From contig PGXV01000005.1 of the NCBI GenBank assembly GCA_002839315.1, forward strand, positions 1 through 64,000: a stretch of 64,000 nt of DNA, read 5' to 3'. The notes under the pieces were generated by a model. It did not search any database. It saw only the letters and a program-made list of their open reading frames with translations, and had not been told where the DNA came from. Below are positions 1-7,666 of the stretch, piece after piece; within the stretch, counting starts at the first letter, position 1; every line of letters starts with the position of its first letter. The stretch comes from Spirochaetae bacterium HGW-Spirochaetae-3. GTDB taxonomy: Bacteria > Spirochaetota > Spirochaetia > Treponematales > UBA12059. A program made the position numbers and the translations under genes.

Positions 1-81
1 CAGAAGCGGAACGCGAAGCGAGGACTTGCCACGCTGTGCATAGGCGGCGGCATGGGCATCGCGATGTGCGTGGAGCGCTGA
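1..81 (+). CDS. Thiolase (acetyl-CoA acetyltransferase) C-terminus, partial
   Basis: Reading frame 1 from the first base encodes the last 26 residues of a protein whose 5' part lies outside the window. The end reads GLATLCIGGGMGIAMCVER followed by TGA at 79-81. This is the highly conserved C-terminal block of thiolases, which contains the catalytic Cys of the CxG motif (TLCIGGG). Thiolases condense or cleave acyl-CoA in the cytoplasm. A strong hairpin follows 30 bases after the stop, so this is the end of a transcription unit. The family assignment is firm; the exact substrate cannot be told from this fragment. Confidence 0.85.
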   Translation, partial: QKRNAKRGLATLCIGGGMGIAMCVER

Positions 82-111
82 TCCGAGGCGCGAGCAGGTA
101 GCATCGCGCCA

Positions 112-152
112 GAGAGCCCGGTCGGACCATGCCGTAGTCCGACCGGGCTCTC
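112..152 (+). terminator. Strong hairpin terminator after thiolase
   Basis: A perfect 15-bp inverted repeat (arms 112-126 and 138-152) closes an 11-nt loop, 30 bases after the thiolase stop codon. There is no T-run after it, so it may act with Rho or as a 3'-end stabiliser rather than as a classical intrinsic terminator. Confidence 0.7.
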
Positions 153-453
153 GCCTCTTCCCGACTAGGTCCGCGGCGCCCATCGACTTGGTTCGAGGTC
201 TTGCCTGACTGGGCGGTCGGTCGTTTCCTACTGGAAACGACATCGTATCTAGCCGGATATGCGCCGTATCTAGCTATATACCCGGCGTATCAGGCTAGAT
301 AACCCCTTTATCAAGCCGGTTAAACATAGTTCCCGGGCATATAGGATTCGGCCCGCGGTCTACGTCCAAAACGGCGAAACGCGGATCCCGCCGGCGCAGG
401 CGATACGTCCGGACCCCCGCTCCCCTCGTCTTTTTCTTCTTCCCCCGCCGCGG
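153..453. other. Gene-free region with nested repeats
   Basis: I see no gene between the thiolase terminator and the promoter at 454. The region holds an 8-bp hairpin TCGTTTCC/GGAAACGA at 221-240. It also holds an AT-richer block at 241-300 in which GTATCTAGC-like words repeat (245-253, 266-274) and ATCTAGCC (247-254) is mirrored by GGCTAGAT (293-300). It looks like a regulatory or attachment-type sequence, but nothing identifies the factor. Confidence 0.35.
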
Positions 454-459
454 TATACT
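454..459 (+). promoter_or_regulatory. -10 box of a likely leaderless promoter
   Basis: TATACT at 454-459 ends 7 nt before the ATG at 467, so transcription would begin at or next to the start codon. No convincing -35 hexamer is visible (T-rich 431-436). The same spacing recurs at several other genes in this window. Confidence 0.5.
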
Positions 460-466
460 CCCCGGC

Positions 467-1438
467 ATGGATTCCGAAGGTACGATTTTCGAGATACAGC
501 GCATGAGCACCGAGGACGGCCCCGGCCTGCGCACTACGGTGTTCCTCAAGGGCTGCTCTCTACGCTGTAGGTGGTGCCATAACCCCGAGAGCATAGAGGC
601 TAGGCCGCAGCCCCGCTGGACTCGCGCGCGATGCCTCGGTTGCGGGGCCTGCATCGCCGTCTGTCCGGAAGGCGCGCTGTCGATCGGCCCCGACGGCGTC
701 GCGATAGATCGCGGCTCGTGCGTCGGCTGCGGCGCCTGCGCAGCCGAATGCCCCTCCGCCGCGATAGAGCTATGGGGCGTCCGCTGGCGATCCGGGAAAC
801 TCGTCGCCGAGCTGCTCAAGGACGAGCCGTATTTCGGCGAGGAAGGCGGCGTCACCGTCTCCGGCGGGGAGGCCTGCCTGCAGGCGCCGTTCGTACGCGA
901 GCTTCTGTCGGGGTTACGGTCCGCGGGAATCGGCACGGCGCTGGATACCTGCGGCGTATGCTCGCCCGAGCAGTTCGAGATGGCATGCGAATACGCCGAC
1001 TTGATCCTGTACGATATAAAGGACGCGGATCCGGAGCGTCATCGCGATAACGTCGGGGGCGACCTGGGTACGGTGCGCGCGAATTTCAGGCGCGCCGTAG
1101 ATATGGTGCGCCGCTCGCTGGCGGATGAAGGCGGTCGCCCGAAGCGGCTGTGGGTGCGAACGCCTATCATACCCGGCCTGACCGATTCCGAGGGCAACGT
1201 GCGCGGCATAGCGCGATTCCTGCTAGCCGAGGCGGCGGGATCCGTGGAGCGATGGGAGATGTGCGCCTTCAATAACCTGTGCTCCGGCAAGTACCGGAGC
1301 CTGGGCCGGGTCTGGGAGCTGGAAAGCGCCCCGCTGAAGAGCGCCTCGGAGATGGACGCGCTCGTAGCCGCCGCGGTATCCGAGGGCTGGCCTTCCGACG
1401 GGGTGCGCTGGATCGGCATGACGAAACGCGAGCCGTGA
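467..1438 (+). CDS. Glycyl-radical enzyme activating protein
   Basis: A radical SAM activase of 323 residues that would install the glycyl radical on a partner enzyme of the pyruvate formate-lyase/diol dehydratase type, using S-adenosylmethionine and an iron-sulfur cluster. The radical SAM motif CSLRCRWC lies near residue 31. It is followed by two ferredoxin-like clusters (CLGCGACIAVCP near residue 57 and CVGCGACAAECP near 85), as in HpdA, BssD, CutD and related activases, and unlike the shorter PflA. The glycine-rich SAM-binding stretch TVSGGEACLQ follows. No glycyl-radical enzyme is visible in the window, so the partner and substrate are unknown. The start is the ATG 7 nt after a TATACT box; no Shine-Dalgarno sequence is present. 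Confidence 0.88.
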   Translation: MDSEGTIFEIQRMSTEDGPGLRTTVFLKGCSLRCRWCHNPESIEARPQPRWTRARCLGCGACIAVCPEGALSIGPDGVAIDRGSCVGCGACAAECPSAAIELWGVRWRSGKLVAELLKDEPYFGEEGGVTVSGGEACLQAPFVRELLSGLRSAGIGTALDTCGVCSPEQFEMACEYADLILYDIKDADPERHRDNVGGDLGTVRANFRRAVDMVRRSLADEGGRPKRLWVRTPIIPGLTDSEGNVRGIARFLLAEAAGSVERWEMCAFNNLCSGKYRSLGRVWELESAPLKSASEMDALVAAAVSEGWPSDGVRWIGMTKREP

Positions 1439-1459
1439 CGGAGAGACGCCGCGCGTCCG

Positions 1460-2182
1460 CTAGGCGTCGCCGGGGAGTCCGGACGCTATAGCCGCCTCGA
1501 CCAGACCCGGAACCGCCCTCTTCTGGTCGGGGTCGAGCCCCGCGGTCCGTATAGGCGGGTGCACGACGATGCGGACGTCCGCGGATTCGATTCTATTGTG
1601 CAGCTCCCAAACCTTGTAGGCGCCGTCTATGGTAACCGGCACTATAGTCGCGCCGGGCCTCGTGGCCAGCTTGAACGCGCCCTTGTGGAACGGTAGCATC
1701 GACGGGCCCCGGCTCCTCGTGCCTTCCGGGTATATTACCATCGCGTGTCCTCGTTCGATGCTGCGCACGCCGCGGTCTATGGCCTTCTTGCCCTGCCTTG
1801 GGCTCTTGCGATTGATGAACGACGATCCCAGCGCGGCTATCCAGAGGTTGACGAAAGGAAACCACGCGGCCTCGCTCTTGGCTATGAACCCTACCGGCCT
1901 CGGCATGAACGCCATTATAAGGATGATGTCGAGGTCGCCCTGGTGGTTGGCGACGAAGCATAAACGGTCGTCGTCCGGTACGTTCTCCAGCCCCGTCACC
2001 GTCGTCCTGGCGCCTACTGCCCAGAGAATGCTCTTGGCCAAGGCCCTGGTCCCGGCGCCGAGCGCCGGGCGGAACGGCCGGCCCAAGCCTATGAAATCGA
2101 TAAGCATATACAATACGGCCAGCGGGGACAGAACGGCCGCGCAAAGCCAGAAGTAAGACAGGACGACGATCGACTTGAGCAT
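1460..2182 (-). CDS. plsC: 1-acyl-sn-glycerol-3-phosphate acyltransferase (PlsC family)
   Basis: Transfers an acyl chain to lysophosphatidic acid to make phosphatidic acid, the precursor of membrane phospholipids. The protein has 240 residues, usual for the family. It carries the catalytic NHQGDLD motif (H-x4-D) and the phosphate-binding YPEGTRSRG motif, after an N-terminal hydrophobic segment (residues 5-30) that should hold it on the inner face of the membrane. The start chosen is the ATG at 2182, which has GGAGG 9 nt upstream. An upstream in-frame start at 2245 has no such site. It lies downstream of the ABC transporter operon on the same strand, separated by about 200 bases with a small hairpin. 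Confidence 0.88.
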   Translation of the reverse strand: MLKSIVVLSYFWLCAAVLSPLAVLYMLIDFIGLGRPFRPALGAGTRALAKSILWAVGARTTVTGLENVPDDDRLCFVANHQGDLDIILIMAFMPRPVGFIAKSEAAWFPFVNLWIAALGSSFINRKSPRQGKKAIDRGVRSIERGHAMVIYPEGTRSRGPSMLPFHKGAFKLATRPGATIVPVTIDGAYKVWELHNRIESADVRIVVHPPIRTAGLDPDQKRAVPGLVEAAIASGLPGDA

Positions 2183-2339
2183 CGAGTTGAACCTCCGGAA
2201 AAGTAGCCTATCATTACGGATTTTTTCCCGGATGCCAAGGCGCAATCGCGCGGTTTACGGCTATTCGCGGGCGTCAGGGTCGTTAAATCCTATCCCATCG
2301 GACGATCGCTTCGTCTTTTTCATGGAGAGGTCTTCCGGA

Positions 2340-2356
2340 GCGGGCTCGTCGCCCGC
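2340..2356 (-). terminator. Candidate terminator hairpin of the ABC operon
   Basis: A 6-bp stem GCGGGC/GCCCGC (2340-2345, 2351-2356) with a 5-nt loop lies about 25 bases past the stop of the ABC ATPase gene. The rest of the gap 2183-2378 contains no gene. There is no clear T-run, so confidence is low. Confidence 0.35.
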
Positions 2357-2378
2357 CCCGGGACGGGTAGCGACAGGT

Positions 2379-3479
2379 CTATTCAGCGGCGGCCGGTAGC
2401 ACGCGTACGCGGTCCTCGTTGAAGGATACCGACACGCGCTCCCCCTCGGCCGCGACGCGCTTGCCGGCCGGATCGTCTATCTGCACGAGCAACTCGCCGT
2501 ATTCGGTAGTCACGAAGGACTCGACGCTGGAACCCAGGTAGACGTTCTGCCGCACCGTGCCGTCCACGACGCCCTGCTCCGGAGGCCCGAGCCTCAGCGA
2601 CTCGGGGCGCGCCATCAGCACGGCCGGCTTGCCGACCGCGACCGCGGGCGCGTGCGAGCCTGCGCGTACCGTCTTGCCCCTGATAGCGCATGCGCACGAC
2701 CCGTCGTCGACGCCTTGGACGTCCACCGGGAAGAACGCCACCTTGCCTACGAAGCCGGCGACGAAGACCGAGTCCGGCTGTTCGTATATAGCGCTCGGCG
2801 AACCGACCTGGCGTATCCGGCCGTCCTTCATCACGATGACGCGGTCCGAGAGGCTCATCGCCTCGACGCGGTCGTGCGTGACGTAGACGGCGGTTATGCC
2901 GAGCGACTTCTGGATGCGCCGTATCTCTACGCGCATCTGCTCGCGCAAGAGGGCGTCGAGGTTGGATAGCGGCTCGTCGAGCAGCAGGACGCCCGGCTCG
3001 ACGACGAGGCTGCGCGACAGCGCGACGCGCTGCTGCTGCCCGCCCGAGAGCCGCCCCGGCGACCGATCGGCCAGGTCCGAGAGCCCGGTGAGCGCCAGCG
3101 CTCGCTTGACCCGCTCCTCGGTCTCGGCCTTGGACACCTTGCGTATGCGTAGCCCGTAGGCTACGTTCTCGGCGACGTTCATGTGCGGGAAGAGGCCGTA
3201 GCTCTGGAACACCGTCGCCGTGTCGCGCTTGTTCGGAGGCAGCGAGCTTACGTCCTCGCCGCCTATGCGTATCGCGCCCTTGGTCGGCAGGTCGAAGCCG
3301 GCGATCATCCTGAGCGTCGTCGTCTTGCCGCAGCCCGAGGGGCCGAGCAGGGTGACGAGCTCGCCGGGGGACACGACGAAGCTGGCCTCGTTGACGGCGA
3401 CGACGTCGGCGCGGCCCTTCACGTTCTTGTATATCCTCGTTACGCGGTCGACCGTGACCGCTACTGGTTCTTTAGCCAT
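2379..3479 (-). CDS. ABC importer ATP-binding protein (PotA/FbpC type)
   Basis: Hydrolyses ATP to drive the permease encoded just upstream. The 366-residue protein has Walker A GPSGCGKTT, signature LSGGQQQRVALSRSL, Walker B VLLLDEPLSNLD and the H-loop region YVTHDRVEAMSL. A C-terminal beta-rich TOBE-type domain of about 120 residues follows, typical of the ferric (FbpC), polyamine (PotA) and aminoethylphosphonate (PhnT) group. It is the last gene of a three-gene operon, 12 nt after the permease. The substrate cannot be read from this subunit. Confidence 0.9.
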   Translation of the reverse strand: MAKEPVAVTVDRVTRIYKNVKGRADVVAVNEASFVVSPGELVTLLGPSGCGKTTTLRMIAGFDLPTKGAIRIGGEDVSSLPPNKRDTATVFQSYGLFPHMNVAENVAYGLRIRKVSKAETEERVKRALALTGLSDLADRSPGRLSGGQQQRVALSRSLVVEPGVLLLDEPLSNLDALLREQMRVEIRRIQKSLGITAVYVTHDRVEAMSLSDRVIVMKDGRIRQVGSPSAIYEQPDSVFVAGFVGKVAFFPVDVQGVDDGSCACAIRGKTVRAGSHAPAVAVGKPAVLMARPESLRLGPPEQGVVDGTVRQNVYLGSSVESFVTTEYGELLVQIDDPAGKRVAAEGERVSVSFNEDRVRVLPAAAE

Positions 3480-3491
3480 GCTACGCTCCGC

Positions 3492-5693
3492 CTATCGGCT
3501 TATGGTCTTGTCGAAAGCTCCCGTGTCCCGCACGAGGAGTCGCATGAGGCCGAAGGCGCTCATGACGATTATTATCAGCGTGGTCGCGAGTACGCTCGCC
3601 AGGCCGAACCTGATGTTCTCAGAGAAGTTATATATAAGCACCGTCATATGGTACCAACGGGCGGAGATCAGGAAGATCACCGCGCTGACGGCGGTCATGG
3701 ACCGCACGAAGGTGTACGACATGCTAGAGATGAAGGCGGGCCTGACGAGGGGCAGTACTATGCTCCTGAATACCATGCCCTCGTCGGCGCCGAGGTCGCG
3801 CGCGGCTTCCTCTATCGACGGGTCTATCTGCCTGAGCGAGGCGACGCCGCCCTCTATGCCGACCGGCAGCTCCCGCACGATGTAGTTGATGACGATGATG
3901 GCTCCGGTCCCGACTATCAGTATCGGCGCCTTGTTGAAGGCGAGTATGTACGCGATGCCGAGCAGCGTTCCGGGTACCGCGAACGGCATCATCATGACCG
4001 CTTCCAGGGCCTTCTTGCCGACGAAGCTCTTGCGCACGAATATCATCGCCGAAGCCATGGCTATGATGCCGGCTATCGGCGTCGCGACGGCGGCTAGCGT
4101 CAGCGTCGAGCGTATCGCGTCCTTGCCGCGGGACAGCGCTTCTCCTATGTTGGCCAGCGTGAAGCTGTAGTCTATGCCCCAGTTCTTGACGAAGCAGCCG
4201 GCGACGATCGTCCCGTACAGCGATAGCGTGAACGCGACGATCAGCCATACGCCGACGGTCATCGCCGCCTTTACGGGTGGCGACGCTATCTCTACGAGCT
4301 TGAGGTTGGGCTTGCCCGTCACCGTGACGTACGATCGCTTGGAGACCCAGTTACGCTGGATGAAGAAGGCGGTCAGCGTCGGCAGGAGGAGCAGCAGAGA
4401 CAGGGCCGCGCCTCCCCCGAGGTCGTTGCGGCCGGTCACCTGTATGTACGCCTCTACCGACAAGACGCGGTAGTTCCCGGCGAGGAGCAGCGGGTTGGCG
4501 AAGTCGGCGAGCGAGTTGGTGAATACGAGGAGCCAGGCCGACAGGATGCCCGGCACGGCGAGCGGTAGCGTCACCGAGCGGAATACCTGCCATCGGCTGG
4601 CGTTCATGTCGAGCGCCGCTTCCTCGAGGGTCGCGTCGAGCCCCTGCAGCACGCCGGCGAGCGTCAGGTACGCTATCGGGAACATGCCTATGGTCTGCAC
4701 CAGGACGAGGCCGCCGAGGCCGTAGATGGAGAAATTATCGAGCCCTAACAGCTGCTTGGTTATGAGTCCGTTGTTGCCGGCGAGCAGGATGATGGACAGG
4801 GTCAGCGAGAACGGCGGCGATATGACCGGTAGCTGCGCTATAGCCGAGAGGAATTTCTTGCCCCGGGCGGTGGTTCTGTATATCACGAACGCGAACAGGA
4901 ACCCGACGATGGTCGACGTCGTGGCGGTCCACATACCCAGCCGTATAGAGCCCCAGAGCGCCTTTAGATGGGCCCCCGACAGAGCGCCCGCCCAGGTCGC
5001 CAGCGAGAATCTGGCGCCGTCCGTGAACGACAGCCTGAAGGCTTCGAACAGCGGGAAGATGATGAATACGATCCCCAGGCCGGCGAGAGTGAGTACCGCG
5101 TATCCGACGGTCGAGTCGCGCGAGAAGCGCGATATGCCCGACAGGGCCGCGAACAGGATGAACGCCCCGACGGCGAAGATGCCGAGCAGGCGCTCGATGC
5201 CGGGGTCGGCCGTCTCCGGCGCCATGAAGACCGCGATGCCGAGCAGCTCGCCCTGGGAATCATCGGTGATCGGAGCGTAGAAAAGGCGTACCGGCGTATT
5301 TGAGAGCGTCGCCTTGACGGGCGACGCGTAATTCTCGAAGTAGTAAGCCGACTCGAGGCCTTTGACGGCGTCCTCGGACGATTCGAGGCTTTGCCAAAGC
5401 GCGAGGGCTTCCTCGTCCGTGGCGAAGCGCTCGTAGACTTCCGGATCGTCCTCGGCGGGGACCAGGTAGACGGCCGCGCCTCCCGGAAGGGTCTCGGAGA
5501 CCGACATTAGCCAGTCTTCCCTGAGGTCGGGATTCTCCGGCGCGCTCTTCGCGAGAAGGCCGAGCGAGGCGCTGCGGTTCGAGGCGGCGTCGGCGCGAAG
5601 CGATGTTCGTATCGTGGAATATATCCACGCGTCGGCTACGACGAACACCGCGAGCACTAAAAGAAATCTAAGCAACTTGTCCTTGGTGAACAC
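3492..5693 (-). CDS. Fused double ABC permease with N-terminal extracytoplasmic domain
   Basis: A 733-residue membrane protein holding two binding-protein-dependent transport permease domains in one chain, so a single copy can form the whole channel, as in FbpB- and PhnU-like permeases. Each half has an EAA loop that docks the ATPase (EEAALDMNASRWQVF near residue 358 and EEAARDLGADEGMVF near 645). An unusual N-terminal part comes first: one membrane helix (residues 8-26), a soluble segment of about 130 residues that would face outside, and a second helix. That segment resembles no transporter domain I know and could be a small sensor fold. The start is a GTG at 5693 with GGAG upstream. It sits between the binding protein and the ATPase. 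Confidence 0.85.
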   Translation of the reverse strand: MFTKDKLLRFLLVLAVFVVADAWIYSTIRTSLRADAASNRSASLGLLAKSAPENPDLREDWLMSVSETLPGGAAVYLVPAEDDPEVYERFATDEEALALWQSLESSEDAVKGLESAYYFENYASPVKATLSNTPVRLFYAPITDDSQGELLGIAVFMAPETADPGIERLLGIFAVGAFILFAALSGISRFSRDSTVGYAVLTLAGLGIVFIIFPLFEAFRLSFTDGARFSLATWAGALSGAHLKALWGSIRLGMWTATTSTIVGFLFAFVIYRTTARGKKFLSAIAQLPVISPPFSLTLSIILLAGNNGLITKQLLGLDNFSIYGLGGLVLVQTIGMFPIAYLTLAGVLQGLDATLEEAALDMNASRWQVFRSVTLPLAVPGILSAWLLVFTNSLADFANPLLLAGNYRVLSVEAYIQVTGRNDLGGGAALSLLLLLPTLTAFFIQRNWVSKRSYVTVTGKPNLKLVEIASPPVKAAMTVGVWLIVAFTLSLYGTIVAGCFVKNWGIDYSFTLANIGEALSRGKDAIRSTLTLAAVATPIAGIIAMASAMIFVRKSFVGKKALEAVMMMPFAVPGTLLGIAYILAFNKAPILIVGTGAIIVINYIVRELPVGIEGGVASLRQIDPSIEEAARDLGADEGMVFRSIVLPLVRPAFISSMSYTFVRSMTAVSAVIFLISARWYHMTVLIYNFSENIRFGLASVLATTLIIIVMSAFGLMRLLVRDTGAFDKTISR

Positions 5694-5720
5694 GGTGGGC
5701 TCCGGTAACGGTACGGAATG

Positions 5721-5742
5721 GGGCCGGCCTCGCGGCCGGCCC
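5721..5742 (-). terminator. Intercistronic hairpin between binding protein and permease genes
   Basis: A 9-bp perfect stem GGGCCGGCC/GGCCGGCCC with a 4-nt loop sits between the binding-protein stop and the permease start. Such hairpins commonly protect the upstream transcript or cause partial termination, so that binding protein exceeds membrane subunits. That role here is inferred. Confidence 0.6.
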
Positions 5743-5765
5743 TCGAATGAGAGAGGAGGACGTTA

Positions 5766-6770
5766 TTATCTCTTGGAGCCTATCTCGTCGCTCCAGCGCT
5801 TGAGGAGAGGCGCCTTGTTGGCGGGATCGCCGTCCCAGATGAAATCCTGCTTGACCGTCTTGATTTCCTTGAGGGACAGGGCGTCGGGGTGCTTGGCCGC
5901 GCCGGGCGTGACGAGCACGAGATAGTAATTCACGAATTCCGTCTGGGCCGTCGGGCTGGACAGGATCCAGTCGTAGAGCTTCTTGGCGTTGACGGCGTCC
6001 TTGCCGCCGGCGACCATGGACATCGACGCGAGCTCGTACCCGGTACCCTCGCTCGGTGCCGTGATGACGACGGGCGCGCCGCCGGCCTTGAGCTTGACCT
6101 GGTCATGGGCGTAGCCGATCGCTATCGGGATCTCGCCGATGGCGACGCTCTTCCCGGGGGCGGAGCCGGAGCGGGTGTACTGGTCGATGTTGGCGTCGAG
6201 CTTCTTCAGGTAGTCGAATACCTTCTGCTCGTCGCCCTTGTAGATGTAGCGTAGCGTGGTGATTACGTTATAGGCGGTTCCCGAGGTGTTCGGGTTGGCC
6301 ACGCGTATCATGCCCTTGTACTCCGGCTTCAGGAGGTCGGCCCAGCTGGTCGGCGGCTTGATGCCGAGCTCGGCGGCGCGCTTGGTGTTGGTGACGAAGG
6401 TGAGCGGACCGACGTAGATGCCGACCCAGTAGTTCTCCTTGTCCTTGAACTCGGTGGGCGTCTTGGACGCGGCCCTCGACTTGTAGGGGGTCGTCAGGCC
6501 CTTGCCCTTGGCGGTGATGTGGTCGAGGCCGACGCCGCCGACCCATATCGAGACTTGCGGGTTCTCCCTCTCGGCCTCGAGTTTCGTAACGACTTCGCCG
6601 CCCGACAGGCGTACCCAGTTTACCTTGATGCCGGTCTCGGCCTCGAACTTGTCGAACAGGGCCTTGGCGAGCGGTTCCTCGAACGTCGTATACGCGCTGA
6701 CGGCTTGTTGTGCGGTCGCGAACGAGACGACGAGCGCCAGGAGCGCTATCAATACTACAGGACGCTTCAT
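5766..6770 (-). CDS. ABC importer substrate-binding protein (FbpA/PotD-like class)
   Basis: A secreted solute-binding protein of 334 residues with a cleavable-looking signal peptide (MKRPVVLIALLALVVSFATAQ). The mature part follows the iron/phosphonate/polyamine binding fold: GGEVVTKLEAE, a conserved TNTKRAAELG segment, a GTAYN region, and the C-terminal KLYDWILSSPTAQ block typical of FbpA-like proteins. The tandem tyrosines that bind iron in FbpA are not evident, and no Fur box precedes the gene, so iron is not supported. It is the first gene of the operon. The start is ATG 6770, preceded by GGAGG; the upstream in-frame start at 6791 lies inside that site. Confidence 0.87.
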   Translation of the reverse strand: MKRPVVLIALLALVVSFATAQQAVSAYTTFEEPLAKALFDKFEAETGIKVNWVRLSGGEVVTKLEAERENPQVSIWVGGVGLDHITAKGKGLTTPYKSRAASKTPTEFKDKENYWVGIYVGPLTFVTNTKRAAELGIKPPTSWADLLKPEYKGMIRVANPNTSGTAYNVITTLRYIYKGDEQKVFDYLKKLDANIDQYTRSGSAPGKSVAIGEIPIAIGYAHDQVKLKAGGAPVVITAPSEGTGYELASMSMVAGGKDAVNAKKLYDWILSSPTAQTEFVNYYLVLVTPGAAKHPDALSLKEIKTVKQDFIWDGDPANKAPLLKRWSDEIGSKR

Positions 6771-6809
6771 GTTTCCTCCATGCGCGGACAATACTTCCGC
6801 GCGTTTATA

Positions 6810-6845
6810 TAGAATATTCTAAGTGCATAGTCGCGTATCGCGCAA
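6810..6845 (-). promoter_or_regulatory. Promoter and palindromic operator of the ABC importer operon
   Basis: Reading towards the binding-protein gene, TTGCGC (6845-6840) and TAGAAT (6821-6816) are separated by 18 nt. The -10 lies within a perfect 12-bp palindrome TAGAATATTCTA (6810-6821). A repressor bound there would block the promoter. The divergent TetR-family gene at 6983 is the natural candidate, by position only. Confidence 0.5.
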
Positions 6846-6906
6846 ATCAATTAAGGTCGATATTCCCGATATCTTTTCCGGAATTCCGGGGTCTACGGCG
6901 CGCTTC

Positions 6907-6936
6907 TTGACCCGAAGGCGATCGTGCGCGTACGAT
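6907..6936 (+). promoter_or_regulatory. Promoter of the tetR-truA unit
   Basis: TTGACC (6907-6912) and TACGAT (6931-6936) with an 18-nt spacer lie about 45 bases before the TetR start at 6983, leaving a short leader that contains GGAAGGG. Confidence 0.5.
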
Positions 6937-6982
6937 TCCCCTTCGGCGCTCGGACGATCGGATCCGGGGCGGAAGGGTTGGT

Positions 6983-7666
6983 ATGAGCGAATCGGTCGGC
7001 GAAGACGGCAAGGGCAAATTTCACAGGAAGACCTTCGACAGGATAGATCCCGAGCGTCGGGCGACGATACTGCGCGTCGCGGTCGCCGAATTCGCGGCCA
7101 AGGGCTATTCCGCCACCGGCATCAACGACTTGGCCCGCAAGGCCGGAATATCGATAGGATCCCTGTATTCCTATTTCGCGTCCAAGGAGGACCTCTTCCT
7201 CGCGGTCATAGATACGGGCTCCGAGACGCTCGCCAAGGAGCTCTCGGACGTCGATCCGTCGTACGGATTCTTCTCGTGCCTCGAGTCCTTGCTCAGGAAG
7301 GCGAGGGCGGCGGCCGACCGATACCCCGAGCTGAACCAGATTTACCTCGATTCGACGACCCAGGGCCTGGCGTCGCTCGCCGCCAGGCTGTCCAATCGCC
7401 TGGAGGCGGTGACCGCCGACCTGTACCGCAGGATGTTCGACGCGGGCAAGGCCTCCGGCGAGCTGCGTCCGGGCGTCGATCCGGGCTACGCCGCGTTCTG
7501 CGTCGACAACCTGATCGTGATGTTCCAGTTCTCCTATTCCAGCGACTACTACCGCGACCGCATGCGTATCATGCTCGGGCTGACCGACGACGAGGCCGTC
7601 GACGACGAGCGGCTGATCGCGTGCATCGTCGGCATGGCGCGGGACTCCTTCGGGGCGAGGGCATGA
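6983..7666 (+). CDS. TetR/AcrR-family transcriptional regulator
   Basis: A 227-residue DNA-binding regulator. The N-terminal TetR helix-turn-helix is clear at about residues 25-70, with the typical AVAEFAAKGYSATGINDLARKAGISIGSLYSYFASKEDLF. The remainder is a helical ligand-binding domain of unknown specificity. It is divergent from the ABC importer operon and shares its control region, so that operon and itself are likely targets. Its stop overlaps the truA start (ATGA), so the two are co-transcribed and probably translationally coupled. A Shine-Dalgarno sequence GGAAGGG supports the start. Confidence 0.9.
   Translation: MSESVGEDGKGKFHRKTFDRIDPERRATILRVAVAEFAAKGYSATGINDLARKAGISIGSLYSYFASKEDLFLAVIDTGSETLAKELSDVDPSYGFFSCLESLLRKARAAADRYPELNQIYLDSTTQGLASLAARLSNRLEAVTADLYRRMFDAGKASGELRPGVDPGYAAFCVDNLIVMFQFSYSSDYYRDRMRIMLGLTDDEAVDDERLIACIVGMARDSFGARA

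Noticed and set aside
3183-4097. A 304-codon plus-strand open frame opposite the ABC ATPase and permease genes
   Set aside because: It lies wholly antisense to two well-supported genes, has no family motif, and its composition is that of a shadow frame in GC-rich DNA.
5766-6770. Ferric iron as the substrate of the FbpA-like binding protein
   Set aside because: The paired iron-binding tyrosines are not evident and no Fur box precedes the operon, although one clearly precedes feoA.
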